From assembly GCF_021023135.1 (NCBI RefSeq), contig NZ_PGFV01000002.1, positions 620,001 through 684,000 of the forward strand: 64,000 nucleotides of DNA, in the 5' to 3' direction. The position numbers and the translations under genes are program-made. Every line of letters begins with the position of its first letter. Positions within the stretch are counted from its first letter, which is position 1. This stretch comes from Brevibacterium sp. CCUG 69071. GTDB lineage: Bacteria > Actinomycetota > Actinomycetes > Actinomycetales > Brevibacteriaceae. The notes under the pieces were generated by a model. It did not search any database, was not told where the DNA came from, and saw nothing but the letters and a program-made list of their open reading frames with translations. This document shows positions 24,349-37,719 of this stretch, in pieces.

Positions 24349-26021
24349 TCCAGATAGTCCGTCTCACCACAGCCATCCTGTTCGCGGTCGCGGCCATCGC
24401 GATCGGCGTTCTGGTGGGCTCGGCCCTGTCCGTCGTCGGCACCGACGAGGTGACCGAGACCGAGGCCTTCAAGGTCAAGGACGGCTCCTATGCGGTTGTC
24501 CTCGATGAGGCCATCGTCCCATACTCGGGGACGAACGTGACGGTCGAGGCCGAGAACACCGAAGGCAAGGAACTCTTCGTCGGGACGGCGAACGGCGTCG
24601 ACGCTGACAGCTATCTCGACGGTGTCGCCCAGGAGCAGATCAGCGACGTGTCATTCCCCAATGAGGTCGTCCACCGGTCCATCCCCGGGGACCCGAAGCC
24701 CGAGACCGACATCGCCGACCGCGACTGGTGGATCAGCCAGGACACCGGCGAGAAGGTGACGAAGACCTTCGATCTCGACGCCGATCCGCAGGTGCTCGTG
24801 ATCGCTCCCGCGAATGCCGATGACAACCTCGACGGCACCACCGTGGCGCTGAAGATGCGCGTGGCCGGTGTCTTCGGACTCAGCCTGCTCGGCATCGCCC
24901 TCGGCGTGATCCTCGCCGGCTTCGCCGTGTTCTTCTTCCTCCGCTGGTGGAGCGGACGCATCCGACCGCGGAAGAAGGATGCCTACCACGGTGACGAGAA
25001 GTCTCCGGAACCGCCTCGGCGCAGGGACGAGCGAAAGGCACGGTCGATGCGCATCGCCACGGCCGCGACACTGGGCTCCGGTCTGGCGCTGAGCGGCTGT
25101 TCGGCTCTGCCGGTCGCGCAGCCGCACACCCCGGAGAACACGCCCTATGAGCGCACGGCGATGCGCCCGGGTGAGGCCGGGAAGTTCATGACCGGATACA
25201 CCGAGTCGCTGGACAAGATCCTCGGCGACGGCGGTACGGATCTCGACAAGATCCAGGGCGCGCCCCTGATCGACCGGACCCGGGCGCAGATCCAGATCGC
25301 GGACAAGGCCAAGCAGAAGCTGCGGGCACCCGACTTCACCGAGGTCGTCGCCGGCAGCCCGAGCTTCGAGGCGTACCCAATGTGGTTCTACGCCTTCGGC
25401 ACCGCCGCGGAGGACTCCACCGAGGGTGATGAGCAGATGACGCAGGTGCAGCTGGTGACCCGCGAATCGGCTTCGGCCGAACCGATCGTGCGCAGCGCCT
25501 CCTATATCCCCAGTGACCAGATGCCCACGCTCATGGCCGACGGCAAGGGCGCAGTGGAGACCGCACCCGAGTCATTCGACGAGGAGCTCTCGACCACGGC
25601 GGACCAGGTCTCGTCCTACCTCGTCGACGGCAAGGATGAAGGCAAGGACGCCGAAGGACTCGGCGAGGGTGGTTTCAAGGGATTCCGCGACTATTTGGGC
25701 GACCTGCGGGACAAGGACTCCGGCTTCGACAAGGTCGATGTCGAGTGCAAACCGTATGAGGACCTCGACTTCGCGACGATGGCGCTGTCGACCGAGCACG
25801 GTGCGATCGGCATGGGCGAGGTGCGCTGCACCCTGACGATCAAAGTCCCCGACGACTACTCACTCGACCTCGGCGACACCGTCGAAGCGGTGAAGACGAA
25901 CGACAAGGACGGCGACACCGTCAAGGTCGAGACCGCGCATCCCTATGTGCTGCTGAAGACCGACGACAAACTCAGCGCGGTCGCCACCGACTGGAATGTG
26001 CTGACCTCGCGCATCGAGTGA
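24345..26021 (+). CDS. Second membrane protein with internal lipobox, probable CTG start
   Basis: A 558-residue protein with the same plan as the gene at 21709. Helix 1 is at residues 3-30, an external domain at 31-170, and helix 2 at 172-199. A basic stretch (RIRPRKK, then PPRRRDERKARS, 205-234) follows, then MRIATAATLGSGLALSGC with lipobox L249-S-G-C252, then a long external domain. No ATG, GTG or TTG precedes helix 1 in frame; the first GTG (24414) would remove most of it. A CTG at 24345 overlaps the thioredoxin stop (CTGA) and has GAGGG seven bases upstream, so it is the likely start; ATT at 24339 is the alternative. An ATG at 25047 with GAAAGG could also make the lipoprotein alone. Confidence 0.7.
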   Translation: MIQIVRLTTAILFAVAAIAIGVLVGSALSVVGTDEVTETEAFKVKDGSYAVVLDEAIVPYSGTNVTVEAENTEGKELFVGTANGVDADSYLDGVAQEQISDVSFPNEVVHRSIPGDPKPETDIADRDWWISQDTGEKVTKTFDLDADPQVLVIAPANADDNLDGTTVALKMRVAGVFGLSLLGIALGVILAGFAVFFFLRWWSGRIRPRKKDAYHGDEKSPEPPRRRDERKARSMRIATAATLGSGLALSGCSALPVAQPHTPENTPYERTAMRPGEAGKFMTGYTESLDKILGDGGTDLDKIQGAPLIDRTRAQIQIADKAKQKLRAPDFTEVVAGSPSFEAYPMWFYAFGTAAEDSTEGDEQMTQVQLVTRESASAEPIVRSASYIPSDQMPTLMADGKGAVETAPESFDEELSTTADQVSSYLVDGKDEGKDAEGLGEGGFKGFRDYLGDLRDKDSGFDKVDVECKPYEDLDFATMALSTEHGAIGMGEVRCTLTIKVPDDYSLDLGDTVEAVKTNDKDGDTVKVETAHPYVLLKTDDKLSAVATDWNVLTSRIE

Positions 26022-26050
26022 CGCGCGGCGTCAGGGTGTTCGGTCCCGCG

Positions 26051-26112
26051 GCTCAGCCTCGGGGCCGGGGCCGGGACCCGAGGCTCAGCCTCGGTGACCT
26101 GCTCAGCCTCGG
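26051..26112. repeat. Three copies of a 12-bp word at a gene end
   Basis: GCTCAGCCTCGG occurs at 26051-26062, 26083-26094 and 26101-26112. The last copy contains the stop codon and final codons of the minus-strand gene ending at 26103. Confidence 0.7.
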
Positions 26113-26561
26113 CGGACCCGCTTGTCGACGCGAGCGAGCCACCACAGGCCGATGAGCGGCAGGATCAGCGGAATGAACCCGTAGCCGATTCCGAAGCTCG
26201 ACCACACGGACGGCTTCGCGAAGTCCTCCGGATGGGTGAAGCTGAGGATGCCGACGACGATGACGCCGACGAACTCGATCACGCAGGAGGCGATCGCGAT
26301 CCGGTGCGAGGTCCGGTTGCCGATGACCAAGCAGATCGTCGCGAGAATGTAGATGACGGCGGCGATGACCGAGAGCGAGTACGCGATCGGGGCGACGTCG
26401 AACTCGCGGATCACCTGATAGCCGGCACGAGCCGTGGCCGAGAGCGCGAAGATCGCATAGACCGCGGTCAGGGCGCGGCCCGGCCCGGTGTGCATCGCGG
26501 AATAGGGGGAGCGGATCCCGATCGCCGCATCCTTCTTCTTCGCCCGTGAGCGTCCGTTCAC
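26103..26561 (-). CDS. Four-helix membrane protein
   Basis: A 152-residue integral membrane protein with hydrophobic segments at about residues 30-50, 60-80, 88-108 and 120-143 and basic ends (RSRAKKK at the start, RVDKRVRRG at the end). Similar proteins of unknown function are common in actinobacteria; no enzymatic motif is visible. The GTG at 26561 is chosen because it overlaps the upstream stop as GTGA; a TTG two codons earlier is possible. It forms a two-gene unit with the next membrane gene. Confidence 0.6.
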   Translation of the reverse strand: MNGRSRAKKKDAAIGIRSPYSAMHTGPGRALTAVYAIFALSATARAGYQVIREFDVAPIAYSLSVIAAVIYILATICLVIGNRTSHRIAIASCVIEFVGVIVVGILSFTHPEDFAKPSVWSSFGIGYGFIPLILPLIGLWWLARVDKRVRRG

Positions 26562-26908
26562 TGCCAAATCTGGTCCATTCTCTCGATCATCACGATCACC
26601 GTCAGTCCACCCGCGGCGAGCACTCCCGGACCCCAGCGGCTGAGTTCTGCGAACGCCCAGAAGCCGGCGAGTCCGACCACGAGGATCGCGGTGAGGACAT
26701 AGCCGAAGAACAGCAGGGGGTCGACATTCTCAGACGACCCGAATGCGGCGATCGAGACGATCAGCTGCGCGATGAGCAGCAGCAGGAGCAGCGCGGTGAC
26801 ACCGAGGAGCAGTCTGCCGGCCGGACGGTTGCGGATGGTTTCGACGATCGACCACACGCTGAGCACGGCTGAGACGGCATAGAGCACGAAGGTGAAAACG
26901 GTGAACAC
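26558..26908 (-). CDS. Four-helix membrane protein
   Basis: A 116-residue protein with four predicted helices (about residues 3-24, 34-56, 66-85 and 90-108) and few charged residues. Function is unknown. The GTG at 26908 is supported by a leaderless promoter, TAAACT seven bases upstream (26916-26921, minus strand). It overlaps the next gene by four bases (GTGA), suggesting the two membrane proteins act together. The cysteine desulfurase gene diverges from it across about 125 bases. Confidence 0.6.
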   Translation of the reverse strand: MFTVFTFVLYAVSAVLSVWSIVETIRNRPAGRLLLGVTALLLLLLIAQLIVSIAAFGSSENVDPLLFFGYVLTAILVVGLAGFWAFAELSRWGPGVLAAGGLTVIVMIERMDQIWQ

Positions 26909-27032
26909 CCGGCCCAGTTTAGTCCGCCCGCACCGCCGTGGGGGATCCGGGCACCGTCGTGACCGGCGGGAACCGGGTGAGATGCGGCACTGCTCCTGGC
27001 CGAAGTCGGCCACACGGCCTAAAATCGAAAGG

Positions 27033-28244
27033 GTGCCCATCTATCTCGATCATGCCGCCACCTCGCCGATGCCCGCCGAGGTGCTCGACGTGTACACCGC
27101 GGAACTGGCCAGGCGCGCCAACCCCTCGGCCCTGCACGCCGTCGGACAGGCCGCTCGGATGCGCATCGAACAGGCTCGTGAGGACATCGCCGACGCGGTC
27201 GGCGCCGCCACCTCCTCGGAGGTCATCTTCACCTCCGGAGGCACCGAGGCCGACAACTTCGCACTCAAAGGCCTCTACCTGGCCCGCAACGGCGGCAGCT
27301 TCGACGCCCCCGCCCGGCCCCGCGTGCTCACCTCGACGATCGAACACCACGCGATCCTCGACTCCGTGGAATGGCTCGAGACCCAAGGCGCCGAGGTCGT
27401 CTCGCTCGATGTCGACGCCGAGGGCAGGCTCGATCTCGATGCCGCCCTGGCCGAACTGCGCCGCGAGCCCGAGCGCACCGCCGTGATCAGCATCATGGCC
27501 GCGAACAACGAGATCGGCACCATCCAGCCGATCGCCGAGATCGGAGCTGCGGCCAAGGAGCTCGGCGTGCCCTTCCACATCGACGCCGTCCAGGCTCTCG
27601 GGCAGATCCCGTTGGACTTCGCCGCACTCGGCGCCACCGCGATGACCATCACCGCCCACAAGATCGGCGGACCCGTGGGCATCGGCGCCCTCCTCCTCGA
27701 CCGGGCCGCAGCGCCGGCCCCGATCCTCCACGGCGGAGGGCAGGAGCGCGGCGTCCGGTCGGGCACCCTCGACGTCGCGGGGGCCGTGGCCTTCGCCAAG
27801 GCCGTTGAACTGTCCACCGGAGATCTCGAGCACCGGGCCGCGGGATTCACAGCACTGCGTGATCGTCTCATCGACGGAATCGAATCGACGATCGACGGTG
27901 CCCGTCTCTCCGGTCGCCGAGGCAGGGGCCGGCTTCCCGCGAACGCGCACTTCACCTTCACCGGGTGTGAGGGAGATTCGCTGCTCTTCGGACTCGATGC
28001 CAGAGGCCTGGCCACCTCGACGGGATCGGCCTGCTCTGCCGGAGTCTCCCGGCCCTCCCACGTGCTGCTGGCCTGCGGCATGGATGAGGACACGGCCCGC
28101 TCAGCTCAGCGCTTCAGCCTCGGCCATGACACCATCGAAGCCGAGGTCGACGCCCTCCTCGAAGTGCTGCCGGCCGTCGTCGATCAGGCTCGCCGGGCCG
28201 GAATGGTCTCGGCCACCCCACGTTGGATGCAAGGAGCATCATGA
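27033..28244 (+). CDS. Cysteine desulfurase (IscS/NifS-like)
   Basis: A 403-residue PLP enzyme that removes sulfur from cysteine as a persulfide. The PLP lysine is Lys210 ([12 protein letters not shown]), a PLP-contacting histidine is in [10 protein letters not shown] (His105), and the mobile catalytic cysteine is in [19 protein letters not shown] (Cys334). It starts with a GTG; TAAAAT (27020-27025) lies seven bases upstream, so the message may be leaderless. Its stop overlaps the mnmA start (ATGA), and it most likely supplies sulfur to MnmA for tRNA 2-thiouridine. Confidence 0.92.
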   Translation: MPIYLDHAATSPMPAEVLDVYTAELARRANPSALHAVGQAARMRIEQAREDIADAVGAATSSEVIFTSGGTEADNFALKGLYLARNGGSFDAPARPRVLTSTIEHHAILDSVEWLETQGAEVVSLDVDAEGRLDLDAALAELRREPERTAVISIMAANNEIGTIQPIAEIGAAAKELGVPFHIDAVQALGQIPLDFAALGATAMTITAHKIGGPVGIGALLLDRAAAPAPILHGGGQERGVRSGTLDVAGAVAFAKAVELSTGDLEHRAAGFTALRDRLIDGIESTIDGARLSGRRGRGRLPANAHFTFTGCEGDSLLFGLDARGLATSTGSACSAGVSRPSHVLLACGMDEDTARSAQRFSLGHDTIEAEVDALLEVLPAVVDQARRAGMVSATPRWMQGAS

Positions 28245-29434
28245 GAATTCTCGTCGCCATGTCCGGCGGGGTCGACTCCTCGGTCGCCGCCGCCCGCGCC
28301 GTCGATGCCGGACACGAGGTCGTCGGCGTCCATCTGGCGCTGTCCCGCATGCCCGGAACCCTGCGCACGGGTTCGCGGGGCTGCTGCACGATCGAGGACT
28401 CCCGCGACGCCCACCGGGTGGCGGGCATGCTCGGCATCCCCTTCTACGTGTGGGACTTCTCCGAGCGGTTCAAGGAGGACATCGTCGATGACTTCATTGC
28501 CGAATACGCCGCCGGCCGCACCCCCAATCCGTGCATGCGCTGCAATGAGCGGATCAAGTTCGCCGCTCTCCTCGACCGTGCCCTGGCTCTGGGCTTCGAC
28601 GCCATCGCCACCGGCCACTATGCCGAGGTGATCCGCGATTCCGAGGGCAACCCCGAACTCCACCGCGGCGAGGACCTGGCCAAGGACCAGTCCTATGTCC
28701 TCGGTGTGCTCACCGGTGAGCAGCTCGAACACTGCTACTTCCCGATCGGTGCCACCGCTTCGAAAGCCGAAGTCCGCGCCGAGGCGGCCGAACGCGGATT
28801 CTCCGTGGCCAACAAGCCGGACTCCTATGACATCTGCTTCATTCCCGACGGAGACACGAAGGCCTGGTTGGCCGACAAGATCCCGATGCGCCCCGGCCTG
28901 ATCAAGGACGCCGAGGGCGAGGTCCTCGGGCAGCACGACGGTGCGATGACCTACACGATCGGGCAGCGCAAGGGCCTGGGCATCCAGAAGCCGGCCGCCG
29001 ACGGCAAGCCGCGATTCGTCACCGGCCTCGACCCCGCCTCGAACACCGTGACCGTGGGTTCGCGGGCCGACCTCTCGGTCTCCCATCTCACCGGCATCCG
29101 CACCTCCTGGTGCGGTCCGGTCCCGGCCGACATCGGCGCCGAACCGGGCACCGCGATCGACTGCGAGGTCCAGATCCGGGCTCACAGTGACCCGGTCCCG
29201 GCCCGCGCCTGGCTCGGAGACTTCGTCGCCGAGGCACCCGAGCACGAAGTCAGCCCCATCGTCGACGAGGTCGAGGTGCCGGCGGCACGCCCCGCCGGCC
29301 AGCTCATGCACATCGACGTCGACGAAGAGCTCTCCGGCGTCGCCCCCGGCCAGACCATGGTCATCTACCGGGGCAGCCGAGTCCTCGGTCAGGCCACGAT
29401 CGACCGCACCGCCAAGGACCGCCTCGGCGTCTGA
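28241..29434 (+). CDS. mnmA: tRNA-specific 2-thiouridylase MnmA
   Basis: A 397-residue cytosolic enzyme that makes 2-thiouridine at position 34 of tRNAs for Lys, Glu and Gln. The ATP pyrophosphatase loop SGGVDSS is at residues 8-14, the catalytic cysteines are Cys98 (TPNPCMRC) and Cys199 ([10 protein letters not shown]), and ATGHYAEV and [11 protein letters not shown] are family motifs. The C-terminal third is the usual beta-barrel. AAGGAG lies upstream of the ATG, which overlaps the cysteine desulfurase stop by four bases, so sulfur donor and acceptor enzymes are made together. Confidence 0.95.
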   Translation: MRILVAMSGGVDSSVAAARAVDAGHEVVGVHLALSRMPGTLRTGSRGCCTIEDSRDAHRVAGMLGIPFYVWDFSERFKEDIVDDFIAEYAAGRTPNPCMRCNERIKFAALLDRALALGFDAIATGHYAEVIRDSEGNPELHRGEDLAKDQSYVLGVLTGEQLEHCYFPIGATASKAEVRAEAAERGFSVANKPDSYDICFIPDGDTKAWLADKIPMRPGLIKDAEGEVLGQHDGAMTYTIGQRKGLGIQKPAADGKPRFVTGLDPASNTVTVGSRADLSVSHLTGIRTSWCGPVPADIGAEPGTAIDCEVQIRAHSDPVPARAWLGDFVAEAPEHEVSPIVDEVEVPAARPAGQLMHIDVDEELSGVAPGQTMVIYRGSRVLGQATIDRTAKDRLGV

Positions 29435-29501
29435 GCAGCGTCTCCGATCGTGAGCCGCCCGGCGAGCGCAGGGCGGAGCATCGAGAGCCGACGTTGTGCA
29501 G

Positions 29502-29557
29502 TCTGCGCTCGACGCCCGGCTCTGCGCTCGAGGCTTGGCCCTTCGCTCGACGCCCGG
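29502..29557. repeat. Three imperfect tandem repeats of about 19 bp
   Basis: TCTGCGCTCGACGCCCGGC (29502-29520), TCTGCGCTCGAGGCTTGGCC (29521-29540) and CTTCGCTCGACGCCCGG (29541-29557) follow each other in the spacer after mnmA. The word CGAGAGCCGAC just before (29482-29492) is shared with the inverted repeat at 9977. Confidence 0.6.
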
Positions 29558-29602
29558 TTGCGCGTTCGGGCCCGCGGTATCGGGGCGCGATAGTCTGGGA
29601 GT

Positions 29603-31610
29603 ATGAAGGAATCTCCCCAGGATGTCGTCACGGCGCCGTACGGGACCTGGTCGTCGCCGTTGAGTGCCGCCGAGGTGGCCGCGGGTGCCGCGCCCATCTT
29701 CGATGCCGCCTTCCGCGGGGACGAGATCTTCTATTCGACGAAGGTCCCGGCCGAGAACTCGCGGACCGGACTGATGCGGACCTCGCTGTCGCACCCGGGG
29801 CTTTCGGAACAGGTGCTGCCGGCGGAGTTCAACATCCGCTCGGCCGTCCACGAATACGGGGGAGGGGCATGGGCTCTCGACCCCCGCAGTGAGGTCATCT
29901 ACTTCGTCAACGCCCCGGATCAGCGGATCTGGCAGATCATTCCGGGACGCTCACCTCATGCGCTGACTCCGGACACCTCGGGGCGGATCCGCTACGGAGA
30001 TCTGCACATGACTCCGTGGGGTCTGCTGTGTGTGCGCGAAGACTGCCGGTCGACTCAGCGGGAGCGGGCGATCGTCCTCATCACCCGGCACGGGACGACG
30101 AATGTGCTCTCCTGCAGGGCCCACTTCATGGCCTGGCCGAGGCTGAGCCCGGACGGCAGCACCCTGGCCTTCATCGGCTGGGAGCACCCGAACATGCCCT
30201 GGGATGCGACCACGCTGTGGCTCATCGACGTCCGCACCCCGGCCACGCCCATCCGCGCGAAGCTCTCCGGCGAAGAGGAGCACGCCGGTCAGAGAGTCTC
30301 CCTGCAACAGCCCGAGTTTTCCTCCGACTCCTCGCTCATCCTCGGCTCCGACCACGACGGCCGCTGGGCTCTCTACTCCCTCGACTTCTCTCCGGTCGCC
30401 GACACCGAGGCGGTTCGCGAGCCGGGGATTCAGCCGCTGTACCCCGAACTCGGGATCTCCAAGCTGCGGCCCGTCCTCGACACCGGTGCCGAGATCGGCG
30501 GGGCACTGTGGCAGCTCGGCGCCCGGTGGTATCTCAGGGATGCAGAGGAGATCTGGGCCCACTCACAGTCCGCGACGGCGACGCTGGTGCGCACGCCCGC
30601 CTCGTCGGAAGGAGCCGCCTCGTCGGAAGGGGCCGGCGGATTCGAAGAGGTCAACTCGACCGGGGAGACCTTCGGCAGCCTCGAACTCCATGACCTCGGT
30701 CGCACGCATCTGCTGCTGACGGCGAAATCGAGCGACCGCACCGGGGTGCTCTACGCCGTCGACCGGGCCACAGGACTCTACTCGGAGATCGCGCGGGAGC
30801 GTCTCGACGCCCACCACGACTACTACACACACCCCTACGCGACCGAACTCGGCGGGGTGCCCGTGGTGATCAACCCGCCGCACAATCCGCGCTTCGCCGC
30901 CCTCGACCGTGAACTCCCGCCCTTCCTCGTCTCGATCCACGGCGGTCCCACCGGCCAGGCCACCCCGGAGATGGCGGCGCGCACCAGCTACTTCACCTCC
31001 CGGGGAATCGGTGTGCTCGAGGTCAACTACGGCGGTTCGACCGGCTTCGGACGGCGCTGGCGTGAGCGCCTGGAAGGACAGTGGGGCATCGTCGACGTCG
31101 ATGACACCGTCGCCGCCGTCGCCGGCCTCGTGGAGGCGGGTCTGGCCGATCCGAAGCGGATCGCGATCACCGGAGCCTCCTCCGGCGGATGGACGGTGCT
31201 CTCGGCACTGGCCTCGACCGATGTCTTCGCCTGCGGCACCTCGTACTTCGGAGTCACCGACCTCATGCGCTTCGTCGTCGACACTCACGACTTCGAGGCC
31301 CACTACATCGACGGCCTCGTGGGCCGCTGGCCCGACGCCCACGACGAATACATCACACGCTCTCCGGTCAGACGGGTCACCGAGATCAGCGTCCCAGTGG
31401 CCGTCATGCAGGGCGACCGCGACCCGATCGTCCCGCCCACTCAGGCCAAGGACTTCGTCGATGCCCTCGACTACGCCGGAGTGGAGTACATTTACCGTCT
31501 GTACAAGGGCGAATCCCATGGCTTCGTCCGGGCCGAGACCATCATCGATTCCCTGGAAAGCGAGTTCGGATTCTATGTCGACGTCTTCGGAATCCCGCGC
31601 AGCCGCCGTC

Positions 31611-31618
<8 letters not shown>
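29603..31618 (+). CDS. S9 family prolyl oligopeptidase-type peptidase
   Basis: A 671-residue serine peptidase without a signal peptide. Residues 60-390 form a beta-propeller; the C-terminal alpha/beta-hydrolase has FLVSIHGGPTGQ, the nucleophile elbow G-A-S526-S-G-G, the acid in MQGDRDPIVPP and the histidine in KGESHGF. This matches the acylaminoacyl-peptidase / dipeptidyl-peptidase branch of S9. Two tandem 18-bp units (GCCTCGTCGGAAGGAGCC) near 30599-30634 add an ASSEGA repeat in the propeller. The promoter looks leaderless (TAGTCT at 29591-29596, six bases before the ATG). It overlaps the next gene by eight bases. Confidence 0.88.
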
Positions 31619-35032
<3,414 letters not shown>

Positions 35033-35060
35033 AGCAGCGGGTCCGGCCGGCGGCCGGCGG

Positions 35061-35100
35061 TCGGTGACCGGGCTCACGCTTCGCACCGACCCGTCACCGA
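35061..35100 (+). terminator. Probable terminator after ligA
   Basis: TCGGTGACCGGG (35061-35072) pairs with CCCGTCACCGA (35090-35100) with one bulged base. No T-run is seen. Confidence 0.35.
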
Positions 35101-35164
35101 ACATCAAGCTGCGTCACAGCCGGAATCAAGTCGGGGGACAGTTTGCGGTGGGAGAGTGGAGGGC

Positions 35165-35707
35165 ATGAAGTCGATTCCCCGGCTGATCGCCGGAACAGCC
35201 GTGGTTCTCGCCGCCGTCCTCACCGCCGCACCCGTGACCGCGGGCATCGCCGACCTCGTTCTCAATCCGGGCCAGCAGCCCGCCAAACGTGCGGCACCGT
35301 CGGCACTGCCCGGGGCGTCGACCGCCCCGACGGTGCTGAGCCGATACCGTGACGACGATGCCGACGAGGATACCGAGGGCGGATCCGGCACGTTCACGAT
35401 CGTCTCCGATCGCGACTCTTCGGCTGAGCCGACCGCTGCCACCGAGCACACCGCCGCTACCGGCGCCACCGACGATTCTGCCGCTTCCGGCGCTCCCCTT
35501 GCACCTGTCGCCTCCTCGGCGCGGGCCGCCGGACTCGTCGCGCTCACCGCCGCCGACGCGAACTCCCGGGTCAGTGAACTCGCCGGCGACCTGCAGGCCG
35601 GAGTCGCGGCCGGGGAATTCTCCCAGGCCGACGCCGACCGTGTCCTCGGCGACCTCTCGAGCTACATCCGCGGCGAACGCACCTGGCCAGAGCGCACCGT
35701 CGCCTGA
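35165..35707 (+). CDS. Secreted protein of unknown function
   Basis: A 180-residue exported protein. Residues 1-28 (MKSIPRLIAG start, then a long Ala/Val-rich core ending TAAPVTAG) form a signal peptide. A low-complexity Asp/Glu/Thr/Ala-rich stretch (about 60-125) follows. A short helical C-terminal domain reads LTAADANSRVSELAGDLQAG and then FSQADADRVLGDLSSYIRGE. No family is recognised. GGAGAG and GGAGGG lie just upstream of the ATG; a GTG three codons earlier is possible. It stands alone between ligA and gatC. Confidence 0.6.
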   Translation: MKSIPRLIAGTAVVLAAVLTAAPVTAGIADLVLNPGQQPAKRAAPSALPGASTAPTVLSRYRDDDADEDTEGGSGTFTIVSDRDSSAEPTAATEHTAATGATDDSAASGAPLAPVASSARAAGLVALTAADANSRVSELAGDLQAGVAAGEFSQADADRVLGDLSSYIRGERTWPERTVA

Positions 35708-35914
35708 CCAGCAGTCGCGGCACCACCTCGGCGAACGCCTGCCCGCGCTCTGCCCGCCTTGACGCCCTTCCGGCCTGACCTTGGCCCTGCCTCCCTGTCC
35801 CTGCCACACCGCCCCAGCACCGCCTCGGCGCAGCTCACATCGGACCGCCCCGAACCCGGCCGCGGGACGGACTAGACTGGGGGGCGAGCAAACAGAGACG
35901 ATGAAAGGCAGGGA

Positions 35915-36220
35915 ATGACGGAGTCCTCCGCAATCACCCCCGAGCAGGTCGAGCATTTGGCTTCGCTGTCTCGGATCGCCATGGGCGAGGACGAGCTGAA
36001 CGCGCTCGCCGGTGATCTGACCACAATTCTTAAGAACGTCGCCAGGGTCAACGAAGTGGCCGGCGATGATGTGCCCGCAACGAGCCACCCGATCGCACTG
36101 ACGAACGTGCTGCGCCCCGATGTCGTCGGTGAGACGCTGACCAGCGAACAGGCCCTGGCCTCGGCTCCGGCAGCGGCCGACGACAAGTTCCTCGTCCCCC
36201 AGATCCTCGGGGAGGAATGA
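35915..36220 (+). CDS. gatC: Glutamyl-tRNA(Gln)/aspartyl-tRNA(Asn) amidotransferase subunit C
   Basis: A 101-residue subunit of the GatCAB complex, which converts Glu-tRNA(Gln) or Asp-tRNA(Asn) to the amidated form. [17 protein letters not shown] at the start and [20 protein letters not shown] near the end match the family well. A purine-rich AAAGGCAGGGA site precedes the ATG. Its stop overlaps the gatA start, so it begins the gatCAB operon. Confidence 0.93.
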   Translation: MTESSAITPEQVEHLASLSRIAMGEDELNALAGDLTTILKNVARVNEVAGDDVPATSHPIALTNVLRPDVVGETLTSEQALASAPAAADDKFLVPQILGEE

Positions 36221-37719
36221 TGAGCGAACTGACCTCCAAGAGCGCCCTCGAACTCGCCGCAGGACTGAAATCCGGCGAGTTCTCCTCCGTCGACGTCACC
36301 CGGGCCCACCTCGACCGCATCCACGCCACCGAGGAGGACTTCCACTCCTTCATCACCGTCACCGATGAGCTCGCGCTCGAGACCGCGCAGGCCGTCGACG
36401 CCCAGCGTGCCGCCGGTGCCGAGGTCCACGCCCTGGCCGGAGTGCCCGTGGCACTCAAGGACCTCGTCGTCACCGAGGGCGTGCGCACGACCGCAGGCTC
36501 GAAGATGCTCGAGAACTGGGTGCCGCCCTACGAATCCACCGTGCACAAGAAGGTCAAGGCCGCCGGCCTGCCGGTGCTCGGCAAGACCAACCTCGACGAG
36601 TTCGCGATGGGGTCGACCACCGAGCACTCGGCCTTCGGCGACACCCGCAACCCGTGGAACCTCGAACACGTGCCCGGAGGCTCCTCCGGCGGTGCCGCTG
36701 CGGCCCTCGCCGGCTTCCAGGCGCCGCTGTCGGTGGGCACCGACACGGGCGGCTCCGTCCGCCAGCCTGCCGCCTTCACCGGCACCGTCGGCGTCAAACC
36801 GACCTACGGTTCGATCTCCCGCTTCGGCATCATCGCGATGGCCTCGAGCCTCGACCAGGTCGGCCCGATGGGCCGATCTGTCGCCGATGCCGCGGCCCTG
36901 CACGAACTGCTGGCCGGCCACGATCCGCTCGACTCGACCTCGCTGCCCGACGAGGTGGCAGGCTTCCTCAGCGCCGCCCAGACCTCTGATCTCAAGGGCA
37001 AGAAGCTCGGTGTGATCAAGCAGCTGCGCGGCGAGGGCTACCAGGACGGGGTTCGCGACGCGTTCTCCGCGGCCCTCGAGACCGCCGCGGCCGCAGGTGC
37101 CGAGATCGTCGAGGTCGACTGCCCGGCGATCTCCTATGCCCTCGACGCCTACTACCTGATCATGCCCTCCGAGGTGTCCTCGAACCTGGCCCGCTACGAC
37201 GGCATGCGCTACGGCCTGCGCGTCGAACCCGAGTCCGGTCCCGTCACCGCTGAGACCGTCATGGCCGCCACTCGTGCCGCCGGCTTCGGCTCCGAGGCCA
37301 AACGCCGCATCATCCTCGGCACCTACGCCCTCTCGGCCGGCTACTACGACGCCTACTACGGTTCGGCGCAGAAGATCCGCACCTTGGTCCAGAACGACTT
37401 CGCCAAGGCCTTCGAATCATGCGACGTCCTCGTGTCCCCGACGGCACCGACGACCGCACTGAAGTTCGGCGCCGAGGCGGATGCCGATCCCATGGCCCTC
37501 TACCTCGGGGACGTCGCCACCATCCCGGCGAACCTCGCCGGCATCCCGGGGCTGTCCCTGCCCGCAGGTCTGGCCGACGGCCTGCCCGTCGGATTCCAGA
37601 TCCTCGCTCCGGCCCGTGAAGACGTGAAGCTCTACGAGGTGGCCGGACCGCTCGAGGCGGCACTGGAATCGGCCGGCGGACGAGTGCTCGACACCCTCGC
37701 GGAAGGACTGCGGAAGTGA
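36217..37719 (+). CDS. gatA: GatCAB amidotransferase subunit A
   Basis: A 500-residue amidase-signature enzyme that releases ammonia from glutamine for the GatCAB complex. The catalytic Lys is in VPVALKDLV; the Ser-cis-Ser-Lys triad continues in [13 protein letters not shown] and [18 protein letters not shown]. The ATG at 36217 overlaps the gatC stop (ATGA); an ATG one codon later is equally possible. It overlaps gatB by four bases. Confidence 0.95.
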   Translation: MMSELTSKSALELAAGLKSGEFSSVDVTRAHLDRIHATEEDFHSFITVTDELALETAQAVDAQRAAGAEVHALAGVPVALKDLVVTEGVRTTAGSKMLENWVPPYESTVHKKVKAAGLPVLGKTNLDEFAMGSTTEHSAFGDTRNPWNLEHVPGGSSGGAAAALAGFQAPLSVGTDTGGSVRQPAAFTGTVGVKPTYGSISRFGIIAMASSLDQVGPMGRSVADAAALHELLAGHDPLDSTSLPDEVAGFLSAAQTSDLKGKKLGVIKQLRGEGYQDGVRDAFSAALETAAAAGAEIVEVDCPAISYALDAYYLIMPSEVSSNLARYDGMRYGLRVEPESGPVTAETVMAATRAAGFGSEAKRRIILGTYALSAGYYDAYYGSAQKIRTLVQNDFAKAFESCDVLVSPTAPTTALKFGAEADADPMALYLGDVATIPANLAGIPGLSLPAGLADGLPVGFQILAPAREDVKLYEVAGPLEAALESAGGRVLDTLAEGLRK

